From the NCBI RefSeq assembly GCF_036231355.1, contig NZ_CP109496.1, positions 1,426,001 to 1,490,000 of the forward strand: a stretch of DNA of 64,000 nucleotides, given 5' to 3'. Of the stretch, positions 1 through 8,341 are shown piece by piece. The position numbers and the translations under genes are program-made. The stretch's first letter is position 1. Every line of letters starts with the position of its first letter. The notes beneath the pieces were generated by a model. That model had not been told where the DNA came from. It ran no database searches and was given only the letters and a program-made list of their open reading frames with translations. The stretch is from Streptomyces sp. NBC_01431 (GTDB lineage: Bacteria; Actinomycetota; Actinomycetes; Streptomycetales; Streptomycetaceae).

Positions 1-1
1 G

Positions 2-130
2 CAGGAGGAGTTCGCACATCTCCTGGAGGAGGCCGGTCTCCGGTTGACGGGCGTCGGCGATCCGGTGGGCTTCAACGGGTACCGGACGATCGAAGCGCGT
101 CCGGCGGCCACGGAAGGCGATGCGGCGTGA
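2..130 (+). CDS. C-terminal end of a probable SAM-dependent O-methyltransferase (partial)
   Basis: The window opens inside a reading frame that runs 42 codons to a TGA at 128-130. The tail (EEFAHLLEEAGLRLTGV then GYRTIEA) has the shape of the last helix and strands of class I O-methyltransferases, where an 'LLeeAGF.l..v' segment precedes a final 'iEa' strand. The SAM-binding part lies outside the window, so the assignment rests on this short tail only. The next gene starts with a GTG that overlaps this stop (GTGA), so the two are translationally coupled. Confidence 0.5.
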   Translation, partial: QEEFAHLLEEAGLRLTGVGDPVGFNGYRTIEARPAATEGDAA

Positions 131-1137
131 AGACGACCGAGGGATCCCGGGCAGCGTGCCCCGTCGAGGACTCCCACGAGAACGTGGGACCCGGCACGCT
201 CCGCCGGCTCGCCGCCGCCTGGCCCAGGCGGGCCACTGTGCGCACCGACATGGACAAGGTCACCGGTACCGAGACGTACAACCCCGAGCTGCTCGACTAC
301 CCGGTCTCCCTGATGCCGTTCGGTGAACACCCCGACTTCCAGGGCGCCTCCGAGGAGATGCGCCGTACGGTGAACACCCTCGGCTGGATCGCGTACAACG
401 AACGTGTCGTCGCGGCCGAGGAGTACGTGGTCAACCCGACCTTCGAGAAGCTCGGCCATGCGGTGTTCCCCGGCGTGGACCGGTTCGAGGTCAAGGAGAT
501 CGTGCGGCAGTCCCACATCGACGAGGTGTGGCACACGTACATGCACATGCTGGGCATGCAGCGCACCCGAGAGGCCCGGCAGGTCATGGCGGAACCCGCG
601 GCCACGCACCCGGTGACGAACCGTCTGCTGTACGAGGCGCAGACCGAGGCGGGCGAGCGCTGGCAGACGGACCTCCTCTACCTGCTGTGGACCACGGTCG
701 GCGAGGTCAGCGTCAACGCCTTCCTGGACCTAATGGCCCGGGACACCACCGTCCAGCCGATGCACTCCCTGATCGCACGGCTCCACGCGCGGGACGAGTC
801 GGCGCACGGCCCGGTCATGATCGAGATCATGAGGGACGTCTACACCCATCTGAGCAGGAAGCAGCAGGACTTCTTCATCGCGTCCCTGCCCTTGGGCATC
901 ACCGCTTTCTGCGCGGAGGACTTCGACTGGTGGCTGAAGGTGCTGGAGTTCGCGGGAGTGCCCAAGGCCAGAGACATCATCGAGGAGTCCAGGAGCGTCG
1001 GCGGCGGCCGCCACGGCAACCTGCTCGTCAACGACTTCTCCGGTGTGCGGCGCCTGTGTCGCGAGCTCGGCATCGAAGACCGGGTGGCATTCGACTTCGC
1101 GGCCGACGACGCCGCCCGGCTGAGGAGTGCCGCATGA
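127..1137 (+). CDS. AurF-type diiron N-oxygenase family protein
   Basis: 336 aa. AurF-family enzymes use a diiron centre to oxidise an arylamine or related amine to hydroxylamine/nitro. The ligand set can be read directly: E98, E133, H136 (DEVWH), E193 (VGEVSVN), then H220, E224 and H227 in HARDESAH. As I remember AurF (E101, E136, H139, E196, H223, E227, H230), every ligand is kept at a constant offset of three residues, so the protein should bind two irons. The GTG start overlaps the upstream stop, and the stop overlaps the next ATG (ATGA), which fixes both ends and places it in an operon. The substrate is unknown; neighbours suggest a nucleoside- or sugar-linked amine. Some relatives hydroxylate carbon instead, so N-oxygenation is inference. 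Confidence 0.8.
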   Translation: MKTTEGSRAACPVEDSHENVGPGTLRRLAAAWPRRATVRTDMDKVTGTETYNPELLDYPVSLMPFGEHPDFQGASEEMRRTVNTLGWIAYNERVVAAEEYVVNPTFEKLGHAVFPGVDRFEVKEIVRQSHIDEVWHTYMHMLGMQRTREARQVMAEPAATHPVTNRLLYEAQTEAGERWQTDLLYLLWTTVGEVSVNAFLDLMARDTTVQPMHSLIARLHARDESAHGPVMIEIMRDVYTHLSRKQQDFFIASLPLGITAFCAEDFDWWLKVLEFAGVPKARDIIEESRSVGGGRHGNLLVNDFSGVRRLCRELGIEDRVAFDFAADDAARLRSAA

Positions 1138-1664
1138 TTCTCACCGGTCCCGAGATCACCGACGCGGCGGCGGACGGACGCATCGTCATTTCCCCCTTCC
1201 GGCCGGACCAGGTCAACCCCAACAGCTACAACATCTGTCTCGGAGACAGGCTGTTGACGTACACCGACGAGGTCATCGACCCTTACCGCCCCAATCCGAC
1301 CCGTGAGATCACCATCGGCGAGGAGGGCTACGTTCTGCAGCCGGGCCGTCTCTACCTCGGGCACACCGTGGAGCGCGTCGGCTCCGACCTCTACGTACCG
1401 CTGTTGTTCGGGCGCTCCTCGGTCGGCCGGCTCGGGCTGTTCGTCGAGATCACCGCGCCGATCGGCGACATCGGTTTCCACGGCCAGTGGACGCTGATGC
1501 TCTCTCCGGTCATGCCCCTGCGGGTCTACCCCGGGATGAAGATCGGCCAGATCATGTTCTTCGTATCGCTCGGCCAGGTCGACCTCTACGAGGGCAAGTA
1601 CCAGTCCTCGGCGGGCCCGCAGGAGTCCCGCTACTGGAGAGACGTGGCGGTACCGGCGACATGA
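1134..1664 (+). CDS. dCTP deaminase/dUTPase-fold protein A, catalytic Glu replaced by Met
   Basis: 176 aa, close to bacterial dCTP deaminase length (about 190 aa). Trimeric Dcd binds dCTP with GRSSxxR and deaminates it using a Glu in 'G.IVLEF'. Here GRSSVGR (residues 93-99) is intact, as are LQPGRLYLG (68-76), YPGMKIGQIMF (132-142) and the C-terminal KYQSSAGP. The catalytic Glu position is Met122 (GQWTLML), and the usual DPGW motif reads DIGF. Nucleotide binding is therefore plausible but ordinary deamination is not. The ATG overlaps the upstream stop and the TGA overlaps the next ATG. Its partner (protein B) shows the opposite pattern: Glu kept, GRSSxxR lost. It could be a binding or scaffold subunit, or an enzyme with a new reaction. 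Confidence 0.85.
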   Translation: MILTGPEITDAAADGRIVISPFRPDQVNPNSYNICLGDRLLTYTDEVIDPYRPNPTREITIGEEGYVLQPGRLYLGHTVERVGSDLYVPLLFGRSSVGRLGLFVEITAPIGDIGFHGQWTLMLSPVMPLRVYPGMKIGQIMFFVSLGQVDLYEGKYQSSAGPQESRYWRDVAVPAT

Positions 1665-2188
1665 TCCTCACCCGTGAAGCCATCACGACCGCCGTGGAGC
1701 ACGGCGACATCGTCATCGAGCCCTTCGCCCCGGAGCGCGTCTCCCCGAACGCCTACGACTGGCACTTGGGCGACCGGATCCGCGTCTGCGAGGGCGACGA
1801 GCTGGACGCGGCGGCCGCCACCCGGGTCACCGAACACGTGATCCCCGCGGAGGGCATGGTCCTCCGGCCGGGGCGGCTCTACCTCGGAGTCACCCACGAG
1901 CGCACGCACTCGGAGCGCTACGCCCAGATGATCAACGGAGACCGCAGCCTGGGCGCGCTGGGGATCTGGGTGCACGTCTCGGCTCCGCTGGGACACGTCG
2001 GCCACGCCATCCGCTGGACCCTGGAGATCCGCGTCGCACAGCCCGTCAAGGTCTACCCGCTGATGCCCTTCGGGAAGATCGTCTTCTTGTCCACGGCCGG
2101 AGCGACTGCCAGCTACCAACACCTGGGGCACAAGTACACGCGGACGAGCGGGATCGACATCTCACGGCTGTACGAAGAACTCCGGTGA
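1661..2188 (+). CDS. dCTP deaminase/dUTPase-fold protein B, catalytic Glu kept but GRSSxxR degraded
   Basis: 175 aa, a paralogue of the preceding gene that aligns without gaps over the core: both start MILT, share an N-terminal 'SP.AY/NPNSY..LGDR' segment, and share PGRLYLG at 70-76. Glu122 sits in RWTLEIRV exactly where protein A has Met122. The nucleotide/phosphate motif reads GDRSLGA (93-99), so position 94 is Asp instead of Arg, 95 is Arg instead of Ser and 99 is Ala instead of Arg. Dcd active sites form at subunit interfaces, so a mixed A/B oligomer could restore a full set of residues; this is inference. The start at 1661 is set by ATGA overlap with gene A; the stop overlaps a GTG start of the glycosyltransferase. 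Confidence 0.85.
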   Translation: MILTREAITTAVEHGDIVIEPFAPERVSPNAYDWHLGDRIRVCEGDELDAAAATRVTEHVIPAEGMVLRPGRLYLGVTHERTHSERYAQMINGDRSLGALGIWVHVSAPLGHVGHAIRWTLEIRVAQPVKVYPLMPFGKIVFLSTAGATASYQHLGHKYTRTSGIDISRLYEELR

Positions 2189-3300
2189 GCGCGCCGAAAG
2201 TACTGACGGGGCTCGACCTGCCCTGGGGCAGCCCCGGCGGCAGCGTGGAGCTGCTCAAGGACCTCTACCTGGGGCCGCGCGCACCCCTGGCCGCCAACGC
2301 GTTCATGCTGGGTACGGACGCGTCCACGTCGGGTAGGGACGCGGCGCCCGCCTCCTGCGAGAAGGGGCTGCCCGCGCTGCTCGACGTACCGGGCAAGCAG
2401 CTGAGCGGCGAGGGGTTCTGGTCCTACGTCGACGGGCTCACCCACGCGATCACGACGCGCTTCCCGCCCGTGGAGCAGGACGTGCTCCACCTCCAGCACC
2501 TCGCCTTCGGTGCCACTCCGGCGCTGCTGCGCGGCTATCCGAAGCACCCGGGGATCGCGCTCGTACACGGCACGGACCTTCTCTTCGCCGAGGAGTTCCC
2601 CACGCAGCACGACGTGCTCCACGAGGCGGCGGCCGCCGCCCGGGCCATCGTGGTGCCGTCGGCGGCGATGGCCGACCGGCTGCGCATGCTGACCCCTGCC
2701 GAGTCCGACCGTATCGTCCACATCCCCTGGGGCGTCCCCGACTACCTGCTGGCCCGGCCGCCGGCGCGGACCGCCTCCCGCGACGGGGACCTCCGCGTCC
2801 TGTACGCCGGTCGCCTGACCGCGGAGAAGGGCGCCGCTGAACTGGTCGCCGCCGTCTCCGGGGCGGTCGGCGTTCAACTGAGCATGGCGGCACCCGCCGA
2901 CGAGTTCCGACGGCTGTCAAAGGTCATGGACCTCTCCACGACCCGCTACCTCGGCTGGCTGAGCCGCCCGGACCTGTGGACGGCCTTCGCGGAGCACGAT
3001 CTCCTGGTGATTCCGTCGGCCAGGCTGGAGGCCTTCGGCCTGGTGGCCATCGAGGCGCAGGCCTGCGGTCTTCCGGTGGCCTACCAGCCGGTGCCGGGAC
3101 TGACCGATGTACTGGGCGACTCCGCCCTGCCGCTGGACCTCTTCGCCGACGCCGGGCGGACGCGCGACGTCCTGGTCCGGCTGACCACGGACCGCAGTGC
3201 CCTGGAACACCTGCGCGCCGCGGGCCACCGGAACGCGGCGCGGTTCCCGCTGTCCAGGACCGCGGACGAACTGGCCGCGCTCACATGCCAGGTTCGCTGA
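2185..3300 (+). CDS. GT4-family (group 1) glycosyltransferase
   Basis: 371 aa with the GT-B layout. The N-terminal half is the acceptor domain. The C-terminal half opens with the donor-domain signature RVLYAGRLTAEKG (about 208-220) and carries EAFGLVAIEAQACGLPV (about 282-298), the E-x7-E motif that holds the sugar nucleotide in retaining GT4 enzymes. No membrane segment is visible, so it should be cytosolic. The GTG start is set by a GTGA overlap with the dCTP-deaminase-like gene. With a diiron oxygenase, nucleotide-binding proteins and a HAD phosphatase around it, a role in glycosylating a small molecule is likely; donor and acceptor cannot be read from sequence. Confidence 0.85.
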   Translation: MSAPKVLTGLDLPWGSPGGSVELLKDLYLGPRAPLAANAFMLGTDASTSGRDAAPASCEKGLPALLDVPGKQLSGEGFWSYVDGLTHAITTRFPPVEQDVLHLQHLAFGATPALLRGYPKHPGIALVHGTDLLFAEEFPTQHDVLHEAAAAARAIVVPSAAMADRLRMLTPAESDRIVHIPWGVPDYLLARPPARTASRDGDLRVLYAGRLTAEKGAAELVAAVSGAVGVQLSMAAPADEFRRLSKVMDLSTTRYLGWLSRPDLWTAFAEHDLLVIPSARLEAFGLVAIEAQACGLPVAYQPVPGLTDVLGDSALPLDLFADAGRTRDVLVRLTTDRSALEHLRAAGHRNAARFPLSRTADELAALTCQVR

Positions 3301-3369
3301 ACGCCACGCTCACCTCCCCGGTTCCCTGAAGCCGCGCCCGCCCTCCCGCCGATACAGAAGGACTCCCAC

Positions 3370-4038
3370 ATGTACGCTGCCGCACTCTTCGACCTGGACG
3401 GCACGCTGATCGACACCGAGCCACGCAGTCGGGAGGCCTGGGCGCGGCTGTTCCGCAGCCACGCCGTCCCGTACGACGACGCCACCATCAGGAGCTTCGC
3501 CGGTCGCCCCGCGAGGGAAGCCCTGGGCGACCACGTCCACCGGTTCTCCGGCCGCACGGTCGACGAGCTCTTCACCGAGGCGATCCACTACACGACGCTC
3601 GCCGACATGCCCGCCGTCGCCACCGTTCCGGGTGCCCTGGAGCTGGTCTCCCGGCTCCACGCCTCGGGCGTACCGGTGGGCCTGGTCACGTCGGGCACGA
3701 GGGAATATGCCCGCCACGAGCTCGGCGCGCTGGGAGCTTTGCACCTCTTCGACGTCATGGTCACGGCCGACGACGTGACGAAGGGGAAGCCCGATCCACA
3801 GGGCTACCTCGCCGGCTGCGCCGCCCTGGGTATCGAGCCCTCGGCTACGGTGGTGTTCGAGGACGCGCCGGCCGGAGTGGCCGCGGCCAAGGCTGCGGGC
3901 GCCCGTTGCATCGCGATCTCCGCCGGGCAGCCGCCCGAGGCACTCGCCGCGGCAGACCTGATCGTTCCCGACCTCACCGACATCGCCTGGCCCCCGCGGT
4001 TCGGGCCGGTGGCCGCCGTCGCGGGTTCGGAGGGCTGA
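3370..4038 (+). CDS. HAD-superfamily phosphatase, beta-phosphoglucomutase-like
   Basis: 222 aa. All four HAD motifs are present: FDLDGTLIDTE at the N-terminus with the two catalytic Asp, VTSGT (motif II, about residue 108), KGKPDPQGY (motif III Lys, about 138) and FEDAPAGVAAA (motif IV). The cap domain lies between motifs I and II, as in beta-phosphoglucomutase and sugar-phosphate phosphatases. An AGAAGGAC-type ribosome binding site precedes the ATG. It is the first gene in the run not overlapping its predecessor (69-bp gap), so it may have some independent expression. Likely substrates are a sugar phosphate or phosphorylated intermediate of the same pathway. Confidence 0.8.
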   Translation: MYAAALFDLDGTLIDTEPRSREAWARLFRSHAVPYDDATIRSFAGRPAREALGDHVHRFSGRTVDELFTEAIHYTTLADMPAVATVPGALELVSRLHASGVPVGLVTSGTREYARHELGALGALHLFDVMVTADDVTKGKPDPQGYLAGCAALGIEPSATVVFEDAPAGVAAAKAAGARCIAISAGQPPEALAAADLIVPDLTDIAWPPRFGPVAAVAGSEG

Positions 4039-4043
4039 GGATC

Positions 4044-4760
4044 ATGACGGAACCCATCCTGGAAGTAGTCGTCACCTCAGCGCAAGAGGCCATGGACGCC
4101 GTGGCAGGCGGCGCCAACCGCCTGGAACTGGCCACGGACATGGCCTCCGACGGCCTGACCCCCTCATTGTCCGACTTCCTCCGCGTCCGCGAGGCCGTCA
4201 CCGTCCCCCTGCGGATCATGCTGAGGGAGAGCAACGGATTCCAGTCGGCAGACCTGGACCGGCTCGGCGAAGCGGCCTCGGGGCTCCGGGCGGCGGGTGC
4301 CGATGCCTTCGTACTCGGCTTCCTCACCCCGGAGGGAACTCTGGACCTGCCCTCGGTCAACGCCCTCCTCGCGTCGGTGCCGGGCTGTCGCTGGACGTTC
4401 CACCGCGCCCTGGACCACGCGCGCGACCGTGACGCCCTGCGCCGTGCCCTCCACGGGCTGCCGGGCCTGGACACCGTACTGACGGCGGGCTGCGTCCCCG
4501 GCGTCGAGCACGGACTGGACGTCCTGACCGCGGAAGCCCGCCGGCGGGGCGAGCGCGGCTACACGGTGGACCTCATGGCCGGTGGCGGCCTGATGACTCG
4601 CCACGTACCGATCCTGCGCGCCCACGGCCTCGGCACCTTCCACGTCGGCACATCCGTGCGCCATGGCGGCTGGGACACACCGATCGACCGGGCCGCCGTG
4701 CGGCGGTGGCGGAAGCTCATCGAGACGGACCCGGGACAGCCTGACCGCGATGACCTCTGA
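4044..4760 (+). CDS. cutC: CutC family protein
   Basis: 238 aa TIM-barrel protein of the CutC family. Recognisable segments are EVVVTSAQEAMDAVAGGANR and LELATDMASDGLTPS near the N-terminus, 'LRIMLRES', 'FHRALDH' (about 120) and the late 'VDLMAGGGLM' and 'FHVGTSVR'. CutC was named for copper homeostasis, but its biochemical role is unsettled and it is often found beside sugar or metabolite genes. The ATG lies 5 bp after the HAD stop, and its end overlaps the HIT gene start by 11 bp, so it is translated in the same operon. A direct catalytic role in the pathway is possible but unproven. Confidence 0.8.
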   Translation: MTEPILEVVVTSAQEAMDAVAGGANRLELATDMASDGLTPSLSDFLRVREAVTVPLRIMLRESNGFQSADLDRLGEAASGLRAAGADAFVLGFLTPEGTLDLPSVNALLASVPGCRWTFHRALDHARDRDALRRALHGLPGLDTVLTAGCVPGVEHGLDVLTAEARRRGERGYTVDLMAGGGLMTRHVPILRAHGLGTFHVGTSVRHGGWDTPIDRAAVRRWRKLIETDPGQPDRDDL

Positions 4761-5187
4761 GACGACCTGCGAGTTCTGCGCCATCGTCACCGGCCTTCTG
4801 CACGCGGAGATTTTGTTCGAGGACGAGTCGACCGTCGCCTTCCTCGACAATACGGCGGTGATGGAAGGGCACACCCTCGTCATCCCCAAGGTCCACGCCA
4901 CCGACATCTGGGCTATTTCCGAGGACGACGCAGCGGCGGTGATGCGCACCGCGCACCGCATGGCCGCGCTCCTCGACGGGGTGTTCACCCCGGACGGGAT
5001 GACACTGTTCCAGGCCAACCGTCCGGCGGGCTGGCAGGACGTCTTCCACCTCCACGTCCACCTCGTTCCCCGGCGCGAGTCCGACCACTTGCACCGGCCC
5101 TGGCACGCGAAACGCGCCCACCCCGCCGCTCTGGCGCGGACCCGCCGACGCGTGCTGAGGCAGACCGGCGACGACACGCCCGTATGA
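4750..5187 (+). CDS. HIT-family nucleotide hydrolase/transferase
   Basis: 145 aa. The N-terminal CEFC is the zinc-binding pair common in HIT proteins, 'ILFEDESTVAFLDN' is the usual first strand region, and HLHVHLVPR (about residues 98-106) is the histidine triad whose middle His attacks the nucleotide phosphate. HIT enzymes split dinucleotides, nucleotidyl-amines or nucleotidyl-sugars. Alternative upstream codons exist, but ATG 4750, overlapping the end of cutC, gives a family-length protein starting just before the CEFC motif. In this operon it could clear or use an NMP-linked intermediate. Confidence 0.8.
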   Translation: MTSETTCEFCAIVTGLLHAEILFEDESTVAFLDNTAVMEGHTLVIPKVHATDIWAISEDDAAAVMRTAHRMAALLDGVFTPDGMTLFQANRPAGWQDVFHLHVHLVPRRESDHLHRPWHAKRAHPAALARTRRRVLRQTGDDTPV

Positions 5188-5215
5188 CGCAGCCCACCCC
5201 GAGTGAGGAAGAATC

Positions 5216-5680
5216 GTGACCATGGAACACCCCCACCTGCCGACCACCGAGGCCGCCGTCACCGCGATACGCACGATCGCGGACGACTACCGCCTGGCGA
5301 TGACCGTCACCGACGATATCGGCGCCGACCAGACGTCACGCCGCACCTCGGCGGGCGTCTTCGCAACCCTCGACCCCGACGGGTCACTGCCGCACGAGGC
5401 ATTCGTCGAACTGGCCGGCTCCCCCGCCGTGAGCGTCCGGGTCTTCCCCGAGGGCGATGCGAAAATCACCGTGGATCGCGTCGAGTTCCACGACGTACCC
5501 CGGGACTCCGTCCCGGCGTTCCTCCGCTCCGTGTACGGCGGACTCGCCCACACGAAGGGCCGGTTCTTCCCCCCGGGCCAGTGGCTCATCGTCCCTCTCC
5601 CTGGCGACGAGACCTACAAGGAACTGATCGCGGACACCACTCTCACTCCCTGGCTTGCACGCAGCACGCGTGGCTCATGA
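5216..5680 (+). CDS. Small conserved-looking protein of unknown function
   Basis: 154 aa from GTG 5216, or 152 aa from ATG 5222; the GAGGAAG ribosome binding site just upstream suits either. I do not recognise the family. It is soluble, with no signal peptide or membrane segment, and has an alternating beta-rich middle (VSVRVFPEGDAKITVDRVEF) and a 'GRFFPPGQWLIVPLPG' segment near the end. It is the last co-directional gene of the operon, 28 bp after the HIT gene. Codon usage matches its neighbours. Confidence 0.65.
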   Translation: MTMEHPHLPTTEAAVTAIRTIADDYRLAMTVTDDIGADQTSRRTSAGVFATLDPDGSLPHEAFVELAGSPAVSVRVFPEGDAKITVDRVEFHDVPRDSVPAFLRSVYGGLAHTKGRFFPPGQWLIVPLPGDETYKELIADTTLTPWLARSTRGS

Positions 5681-6365
5681 CAACCCGCAAGTGTCCGGCC
5701 CATGGACGGCCCCGCTCCGCACGTTGGGCAGTTGCAGGCCCGACACCCGCTCCGCACTGGCCTTCGCCCAGCGCCCAATCCAACGCGCTTCCCGAAGCAG
5801 GTCCTACCTGTACTACAGCCGGAGATCTTGAGGGTCGGTGATGGGTGGGATCGGCCGGTGGTGGGCCCAGGCTCGGAGGCGGTCGGGGAGTGGGTCTCCG
5901 CGACGGCGGTAGTGGCTGACCGTGGCGCGGGGCTGGTGGAGCCGACGCCATAACTCGCAGGTCAGCACGGTCTCCACGGGGTGGCGGGGGTTGAGGCGGG
6001 CGGCGGAGAGGCAGTGCCGGATGGTGTGAGCTGAGGGCCGCAGGAGCGGGCCGGGGAACAGCCAGTTCCCTCGCTCTCCTCGATGACCTGGTCTTTCCCC
6101 GGGTCTGGGGCCTGTTCCTTGTGGAAGGAGGTGGTATCGAGTCCGCCCGTCGCAGCGAACAGCAGGTGGCTGATAACGAACCGGGCTGCCTCCTCCAGGC
6201 CGTCGGCCTCCGCCCGCCGACTGGCCTCCTGGCGAATCTCCGGCGTCGATGCCACGGGCCTCGGACGTGGCGCCGGTGACGGCGCGCGTGAGGATGAAGG
6301 CACGCGTCCTGCGAACCCACCTGCCCGGCAGCTCGCGCCGAACCTGTGGCAGTGGCGTGGATATG
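5681..6365. other. No intact gene; degraded coding-like DNA
   Basis: Between the unknown gene and the broken transposase no frame gives a convincing protein. On the minus strand there are short protein-like stretches in different frames (for example RRAEADGLEEAARFVISHLL near 6190-6250 and AHTIRHCLSAARL near 6010-6050), suggesting a second decayed gene next to the transposase remnant. I cannot name its family. Confidence 0.4.
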
Positions 6366-6754
6366 GGCTGAACTGGGCGTCGCGGTCCGGATGGCGGGCA
6401 CCTTCGGCAGACTTGGCGGTGCCTTGCAAGCTGTAGCCCTGGCTGTGCAGCAAACGCCCGACGGTTGTGGCGGGGACAGGGAGCCCCTGCTGGGAGAGAT
6501 CCCGGGCCAGGCTGCGTAGCGACAGCGTGGCCAGCCCAGCGGAGAGACAGCAGGGTCACCACGCGTGTGCGGCGCGACCAGCGCCTCCGGCGCCGGCACC
6601 AGGCCGGGGTCGGTGGCCTGCAACGCCCTGCGCTCGCTCCGGGAACCCCGATGCGGCGGGTCGGCAAGGGGCGCTTCGCCAGCTCTGCGATGCCGCGCGC
6701 GATAGTGGCAGTGCTCCCACCATAGGCAGCGGTCATGCTCCTGCCAGCCGCCAC
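6366..6754 (-). pseudogene. Frameshifted N-terminal remnant of an ISAzo13-type transposase
   Basis: Three consecutive transposase-like pieces lie on the minus strand in three frames: YGGSTATIARGIAELAK (about 6675-6725), then DPGLVPAPEALVAPHTRGDP (about 6565-6625), then HSQGYSLQGTAKSAEGARH continuing to PDRDAQF (about 6366-6450). In that order they match the N-terminal helix-turn-helix and linker of ISAzo13-family transposases as I remember them. The catalytic DDE part after DAQF is missing. No terminal inverted repeats were found by eye. The element is dead. Confidence 0.6.
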
Positions 6755-6896
6755 CCGCAGATGTCGGGAGGACGGGTACGAATAGGCGCGACATCAGCCA
6801 CAACGCACACCAAGGGGGCGTCGCAGGCTCGGAGTCCCGCCCCCACGCGCCCGGGAACGGGACTCCGCACAACGCCCGACGAGTCCGACGAGTCGA

Positions 6897-7979
6897 TCAG
6901 CCGATCTGCGCCCCCGTGGCGGACAGCGCCGCGGTGACGGGCTGGAAGAACGTCTCCCCGCCGGAGGTGCAGTTACCGCTGCCACCGGAGGTCAGCCCGA
7001 TGGCGTTACTCCCCGAGAACAGCGAACCACCGCTGTCACCGGGCTCGGCGCACACATTGGTCTGGATGAGCCCGTTGACCGTGCCCTCGGAGTAGTTGAC
7101 CGTGGCGTTCAGCCCGGTGACCGTACCGTCGTGCACGTGGGTCGTGGAACCGCTGCGGGTGACCTTCATTCCCACAGTCGCGTCGGCGGCTCCCGTGATC
7201 TTCTGGCTGGAACCGTTGTACAGGTCGACCTCGCTCGGGTGGTCGACGCTCGCCGTGTACTTCACCAGCCCGAAGTCGGTTCCCGGGAAGTGGGACTCGG
7301 CGTTCTGCCCTATCTCCTGGCCGCTGGAGTCCGACCAGGTGGAGATGGCCGCGGTGCAGTGCCCGGCGGTCAGGATGTACGGCTGCCCGCCCTTGACCAC
7401 GTTGAACCCGAGCGAGCAGCGCCCACCCGAGCCGCTGATCGCGTCGCCGCCGGCGATGAAGGGCTTGAACTCCCCCTTCGACCGTTTCAGTTCGGCCTTG
7501 GCGCCGAGCTTGTCGACAACCGTGCTCAGCTTGGCCCACTCGGCCCCGGACACGGTCTTGTCGGCGGTAACGACGACCTTGTTGCTGACCGGGTCGGTCG
7601 CCCACGACGTACCGGCGATGGTCGCGTCCTTCTTCAACACGGTCCGCGCGCCGTCGAGTTCGGCGAGCGAGTTGGTGACGACTCTGGCCTTGACGCCGGC
7701 CGCCTCGACGGTCTTCACCGCGCCCTGGTCGAGCACGTTGACGACGAGGTTCCGAGCCTGGGCGTCGTAGTAGCCGCCGGCAGCGTCGGAGCCAAGGCTC
7801 TTCAGCAGCGTCGAGGCGAGATTTTCAGCCGCCGGAGCGGACAGAACTCGCGCTTCTGGAGCGGACTTCACTGGTTCACTGGCGTTCGCATTCTGCAAGG
7901 TGAGACCTGCGGCGACCAGTGCGGCGATCCCCGCGCCGGCCACGGCAGCCCGCCGCCTGGGTATGCGTCGGTGCTTCAA
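6897..7979 (-). CDS. Secreted streptogrisin-type serine protease (S1 family, alpha-lytic-like prodomain)
   Basis: 360 aa. The TTG start at 7979 is chosen because a perfect AGGAGG lies 7 nt upstream and the protein then begins [11 protein letters not shown] followed by a hydrophobic stretch ending NANA, a signal peptide. A prodomain of about 130 residues follows. The mature part begins near [18 protein letters not shown], and carries TAGHC (His), GTDFGLVKY (Asp) and EPGDSGGS (Ser), with cysteine pairs typical of streptogrisins. It most resembles the streptogrisin B/D type. It should be exported by Sec or Tat, folded with its prodomain and released by self-cleavage. It stands alone between two dead transposase genes. 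Confidence 0.9.
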   Translation of the reverse strand: MKHRRIPRRRAAVAGAGIAALVAAGLTLQNANASEPVKSAPEARVLSAPAAENLASTLLKSLGSDAAGGYYDAQARNLVVNVLDQGAVKTVEAAGVKARVVTNSLAELDGARTVLKKDATIAGTSWATDPVSNKVVVTADKTVSGAEWAKLSTVVDKLGAKAELKRSKGEFKPFIAGGDAISGSGGRCSLGFNVVKGGQPYILTAGHCTAAISTWSDSSGQEIGQNAESHFPGTDFGLVKYTASVDHPSEVDLYNGSSQKITGAADATVGMKVTRSGSTTHVHDGTVTGLNATVNYSEGTVNGLIQTNVCAEPGDSGGSLFSGSNAIGLTSGGSGNCTSGGETFFQPVTAALSATGAQIG

Positions 7980-8249
7980 CTCACGTCCTCCTGTGGGGGG
8001 TCGGCCCGGGAGCTGTGGGGACTCGGCAGGCCGGAAGGCTGGTTGACGAGCGTCTACTCTCCCGAACAGCACAGGGAGCACACAAGGTCGACTTCAGGAC
8101 GCACACGGAGAGGGCTTCAAGTACGCCTCCCGGCTTGACCGTTCACGGTCACACCAGGGGATTCGCACCGCAAACACCACGCGCAATCAGCCCACAGCGG
8201 AACGCGACGACGGCGCGTGGCTTGTTCTCGCCCCCTCCGGACAAGAAAG

Positions 8250-8280
8250 AGCCCCCGCACACACCTCGTGTGCGGGGGCT
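8250..8280. terminator. Strong hairpin, candidate terminator
   Basis: A perfect 13-bp inverted repeat (AGCCCCCGCACAC at 8250-8262 and its complement at 8268-8280) with a 5-nt loop. It lies between the promoter side of the protease gene and the end of the transposase remnant, so it probably terminated the transposase transcript. Streptomyces terminators often lack a long U-run, as here. Confidence 0.6.
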
Positions 8281-8341
8281 GAAGAAAGCCGAAGCCGCTG
8301 AGGCAGCGTGACCCCGAAATAGCTCAACACCTCGGTCACGG

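Noticed and set aside
528..1133. N-terminal extension of the first Dcd-like protein back to 528
   Set aside because: It would run out of frame through the whole AurF-like gene; the ATG at 1134 with ATGA overlap gives family length.
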